Positions 62,426-64,000 of a DNA stretch of 64,000 nt are shown in pieces. Within the stretch, counting starts at the first letter, position 1, and the number at the start of each line of letters is the position of its first letter. The translations under genes and the position numbers were made by a program. The notes beneath the pieces were generated by a model, which made no database searches, was not told where the DNA came from, and was given only the letters and a program-made list of their open reading frames with translations. Source of the DNA: Aquabacterium humicola (GTDB taxonomy: Bacteria > Pseudomonadota > Gammaproteobacteria > Burkholderiales > Burkholderiaceae_C). The stretch lies in assembly GCF_030167915.1 (NCBI RefSeq), contig NZ_JARGNB010000007.1, positions 1 to 64,000 on the forward strand, written 5' to 3'.

Positions 62426-63094
62426 ATGGCAGGACGGCAGCGCGCGTTCGTCGCGGGGCTGGTCGCCGTGCTGGCCGCCGTGCTGGCGATCGGCGGCTGC
62501 AGCGACGAGGCGGTGCGCGAGCACCAGCAGCGGCGGCGGGCGCCGGGCGCCCCGGCCGCGCCGGCGCCGCAGGCGGCGGCCAGCCCGGCGTCGGCCCCTG
62601 AGGCGCCCGGGCCACCCGTGGTGCCCGCCCCGCAGCGCAGCGGCGTTCCCCCGTCGCCGGGGGCACTGCGGGTGCCGGTCGCCGGCGTCGATGCGTCAAT
62701 GCTGCGCGACACCTACGACGAGCGGCGCGGCAGCAACCGCCCGCACGAAGCGCTGGACATCCTGGCGCCGCGCGGTACGCCGGTGGTCGCGGTGGCGCCG
62801 GGGCGCGTGGTCAAGCTGTTTACCAGCGAGCCGGGCGGGCTGACGGTCTACCAGTTCGATCCGACCGAACGTTATGCCTACTACTACGCTCACCTGGATC
62901 GTTATGCCGACGGGCTGCACGAAGGCCAGTGGCTGGATGCCGGCGATGCGATCGGCACGGTCGGCTTCACCGGCAACGCGTCGCCCGAAGCGCCGCACCT
63001 GCACTTCGCGCTGTTCCGGCTGGGTCCGGAACGCCAGTGGTGGAAGGGCACGCCGGTGAATCCGTACCCGCTGTTCCTTGGCGGGCCGCGCTGA
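62426..63094 (+). CDS. M23-family peptidase lipoprotein
   Basis: This gene encodes 222 residues and starts 6 bases after the transpeptidase stop, so the two wall enzymes are probably co-transcribed. The lipobox is AIGGC with Cys25. A Pro/Ala linker leads to the M23 domain: RPHEALDILAPRGTPVVAV with His107 and Asp111, and APHLHFALF with His192 and His194. This is a LytM/NlpD-type zinc endopeptidase or an inactive amidase activator; the metal ligands seem intact, so it should be active. Confidence 0.92.
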   Translation: MAGRQRAFVAGLVAVLAAVLAIGGCSDEAVREHQQRRRAPGAPAAPAPQAAASPASAPEAPGPPVVPAPQRSGVPPSPGALRVPVAGVDASMLRDTYDERRGSNRPHEALDILAPRGTPVVAVAPGRVVKLFTSEPGGLTVYQFDPTERYAYYYAHLDRYADGLHEGQWLDAGDAIGTVGFTGNASPEAPHLHFALFRLGPERQWWKGTPVNPYPLFLGGPR

Positions 63095-63123
63095 CCGGCT
63101 GCGCCCCTTCCGACCCTCGCCGG

Positions 63124-63873
63124 TCAGGGCATCCGGTCGAGCCCGGGACCGTCGGCCGCAGGCAGGAAGACGCCGATCGCGCTGGATGCGTGGTCGATGC
63201 CCTCCTGGGTCAGGTTCGGCGCGACGCACTCCCCGACGTGGATGAAGCCGCAGGCCGTGATGTCGCGGCCGGCGTGCTGGCCGATGACGAGCGAACACAC
63301 CCGGCTGTGGCTCGCGAGCCATCGTTCGCGGGCGTTGCGCTGGCCGACGTCGAGGGTCGGACCGCAGACGTAGGCCCGGGGTTGTGCCGCGAACAGATTG
63401 CCGAAGAAGGCGGCTTCGAAGCGGTCGAACGCGGCCTGCTCCGGCGCATCGGCGCGCAGGCCGGCCGGTGCCGAAGGGCGATCGCTGCGCAGGCTGATGC
63501 GTACCGTGCGAGCGAAGTGATTCGTGCGGGCGAAGATGCAGGCGGAGACGGCGAGTTCCTCTGCGGCATCCAGCCCGCGGTCCAGCCATGCCGGCGCCAG
63601 GCCGAGGTCCCCCTGCAGCACGACGGCATCGCCCCCGTTCGCATGGCGCACCCGGGCCCCGGCCGGCAGGGCGCAGGACACCAGGTACTTCAGGGTTTGC
63701 CGACCGTCGGCCGACTGCGTCAGCGGCGTGTCTCGCAGGGTTCGCACCGGCTGTTCGCTGGGGGGTTCACCCGCCGGCCCTTGCGCCGACGCGCCGATGC
63801 ACGCCGCCATCAGCGCCACGGACGCGGGCAGCCGCAGCGCACGCGGGACGGCGCGCGGCATGCCGCCGATCAC
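63124..63873 (-). CDS. Secreted hypothetical protein
   Basis: This gene encodes 249 residues. The start is a GTG overlapping the upstream stop (GTGA); an ATG at 63861 also gives a signal peptide (LPASVALMAACIGASAQG). The mature part contains KYLVSCALPAGARVRHANGG, ELAVSACIFARTNHFARTVR, and VCGPTLDVGQRNARERW, with paired cysteines suggesting disulfides. I do not recognise a named family. It follows a gene with GISIN repeats and the two are coupled. Confidence 0.6.
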   Translation of the reverse strand: MIGGMPRAVPRALRLPASVALMAACIGASAQGPAGEPPSEQPVRTLRDTPLTQSADGRQTLKYLVSCALPAGARVRHANGGDAVVLQGDLGLAPAWLDRGLDAAEELAVSACIFARTNHFARTVRISLRSDRPSAPAGLRADAPEQAAFDRFEAAFFGNLFAAQPRAYVCGPTLDVGQRNARERWLASHSRVCSLVIGQHAGRDITACGFIHVGECVAPNLTQEGIDHASSAIGVFLPAADGPGLDRMP

Positions 63874-64000
63874 TGCGCCAGCGACTGGCTGGCCAGGGCG
63901 CGCACCGACAGTGCGTGCTGGGTGGGGGCTTCGAGGCCGTTGATGGAGATCCCGTTGATCGAGATCCCGTTGATCGAGATCCCGTTGATGGAGATCCCGT
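63870..64000 (-). CDS. GISIN pentapeptide-repeat protein, C-terminal end (cut)
   Basis: On the minus strand, an open frame from the window edge ends at a TGA at 63870-63872. The visible part is four GISIN repeats in a row (INGISINGISI and so on), then GLEAPTQHALSVRALASQSL and AQ. Proteins with N-G-x-x-x-N-G repeats of this kind are known as hypothetical exported proteins. Most of the gene lies to the right of the window. Its stop overlaps the next gene start by 3-4 bases. Confidence 0.6.
   Translation of the reverse strand, partial: GISINGISINGISINGISINGLEAPTQHALSVRALASQSLAQ
63936..64000. repeat. 15-bp tandem repeat encoding GISIN
   Basis: The plus strand shows gttgatggagatccc and gttgatcgagatccc units in direct repeat to the window end. 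The unit of 15 bases preserves the frame of the minus-strand gene. Confidence 0.85.

Noticed and set aside
63936-64000. Short direct repeats at the window end as a possible CRISPR or phage att site
   Set aside because: The 15-base unit has no spacers and encodes GISIN repeats in an open frame.

Overview
The window is GC-rich DNA (about 70% in most places) and reads like a chromosome segment of a betaproteobacterium of the Burkholderiales, in the Rubrivivax/Roseateles/Leptothrix direction. This is inferred from Bug-family periplasmic binding proteins, an FMN riboswitch ahead of a stand-alone lumazine synthase, a TctD/TctE-like pair beside a Bug protein, and short GC-rich palindromic intergenic repeats. 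No rRNA, tRNA, CRISPR array or phage module was seen.

Left edge (1-1945): remnants of two insertion sequences. The end of an IS3-family transposase abuts a 5'-truncated IS30-family transposase. A two-gene, visibly lower-GC cassette of unknown function follows; one of its proteins has a possible PD-(D/E)xK nuclease signature. This looks like an insertion hot spot at the end of an island.

Type III secretion locus (about 2142-23920, almost all on the minus strand). Read in the direction of transcription it runs sctV, sctC, sctD, a needle-like gene (sctF), sctI, sctJ, sctK, sctL, sctN, sctO, sctP-like, two unknown genes, a FixL/FixJ-like sensor kinase and regulator, sctQ, then sctR-S-T-U, a FliO-like gene, a second larger protein carrying the needle-like domain, and three unknown genes. 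Many of these genes overlap by 1-4 bases, which suggests translational coupling. One plus-strand membrane-protein gene (8038-8949) sits between sctQ and sctR. I recognise no translocator pair, gatekeeper or classical chaperone, so the system may be divergent or rely on genes elsewhere.

T3SS flank (24169-27721): a small membrane protein, a lytic transglycosylase, a DUF4384-type secreted protein, and a divergent gene for a 267-residue protein. That protein carries an LSGC motif with a downstream His, as in the catalytic core of CNF1/BLF1-type deamidase toxins. I consider it a candidate effector and the best lead in the window.

Accessory chromosome (27783-48412): SnoaL-like and DUF1428 proteins, a PLP decarboxylase, a DUF3455 lipoprotein and a cysteine synthase. 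Then a plus-strand run of a BTAD/STAND/TPR regulator, an alpha/beta hydrolase, a vanadium-type haloperoxidase, a 1185-residue RTX-like protein built of three long repeats, and a TonB-dependent receptor. TerC and a TerB-like protein follow, then an NhaR-like regulator, and a TetR regulator divergent from a saccharopine-dehydrogenase-like enzyme with palindromic operators between them.

Right part (48413-64000): FMN riboswitch and ribH, SGNH hydrolase, Bug protein, lipase-like hydrolase, the response regulator/kinase/Bug trio, an AraC regulator preceded by a duplicated 53-bp repeat, an SDR, a lipoprotein/GNAT/cupin operon, a beta-propeller protein, an L,D-transpeptidase, an M23 peptidase, a secreted hypothetical protein, and the end of a GISIN-repeat gene that runs out of the window.
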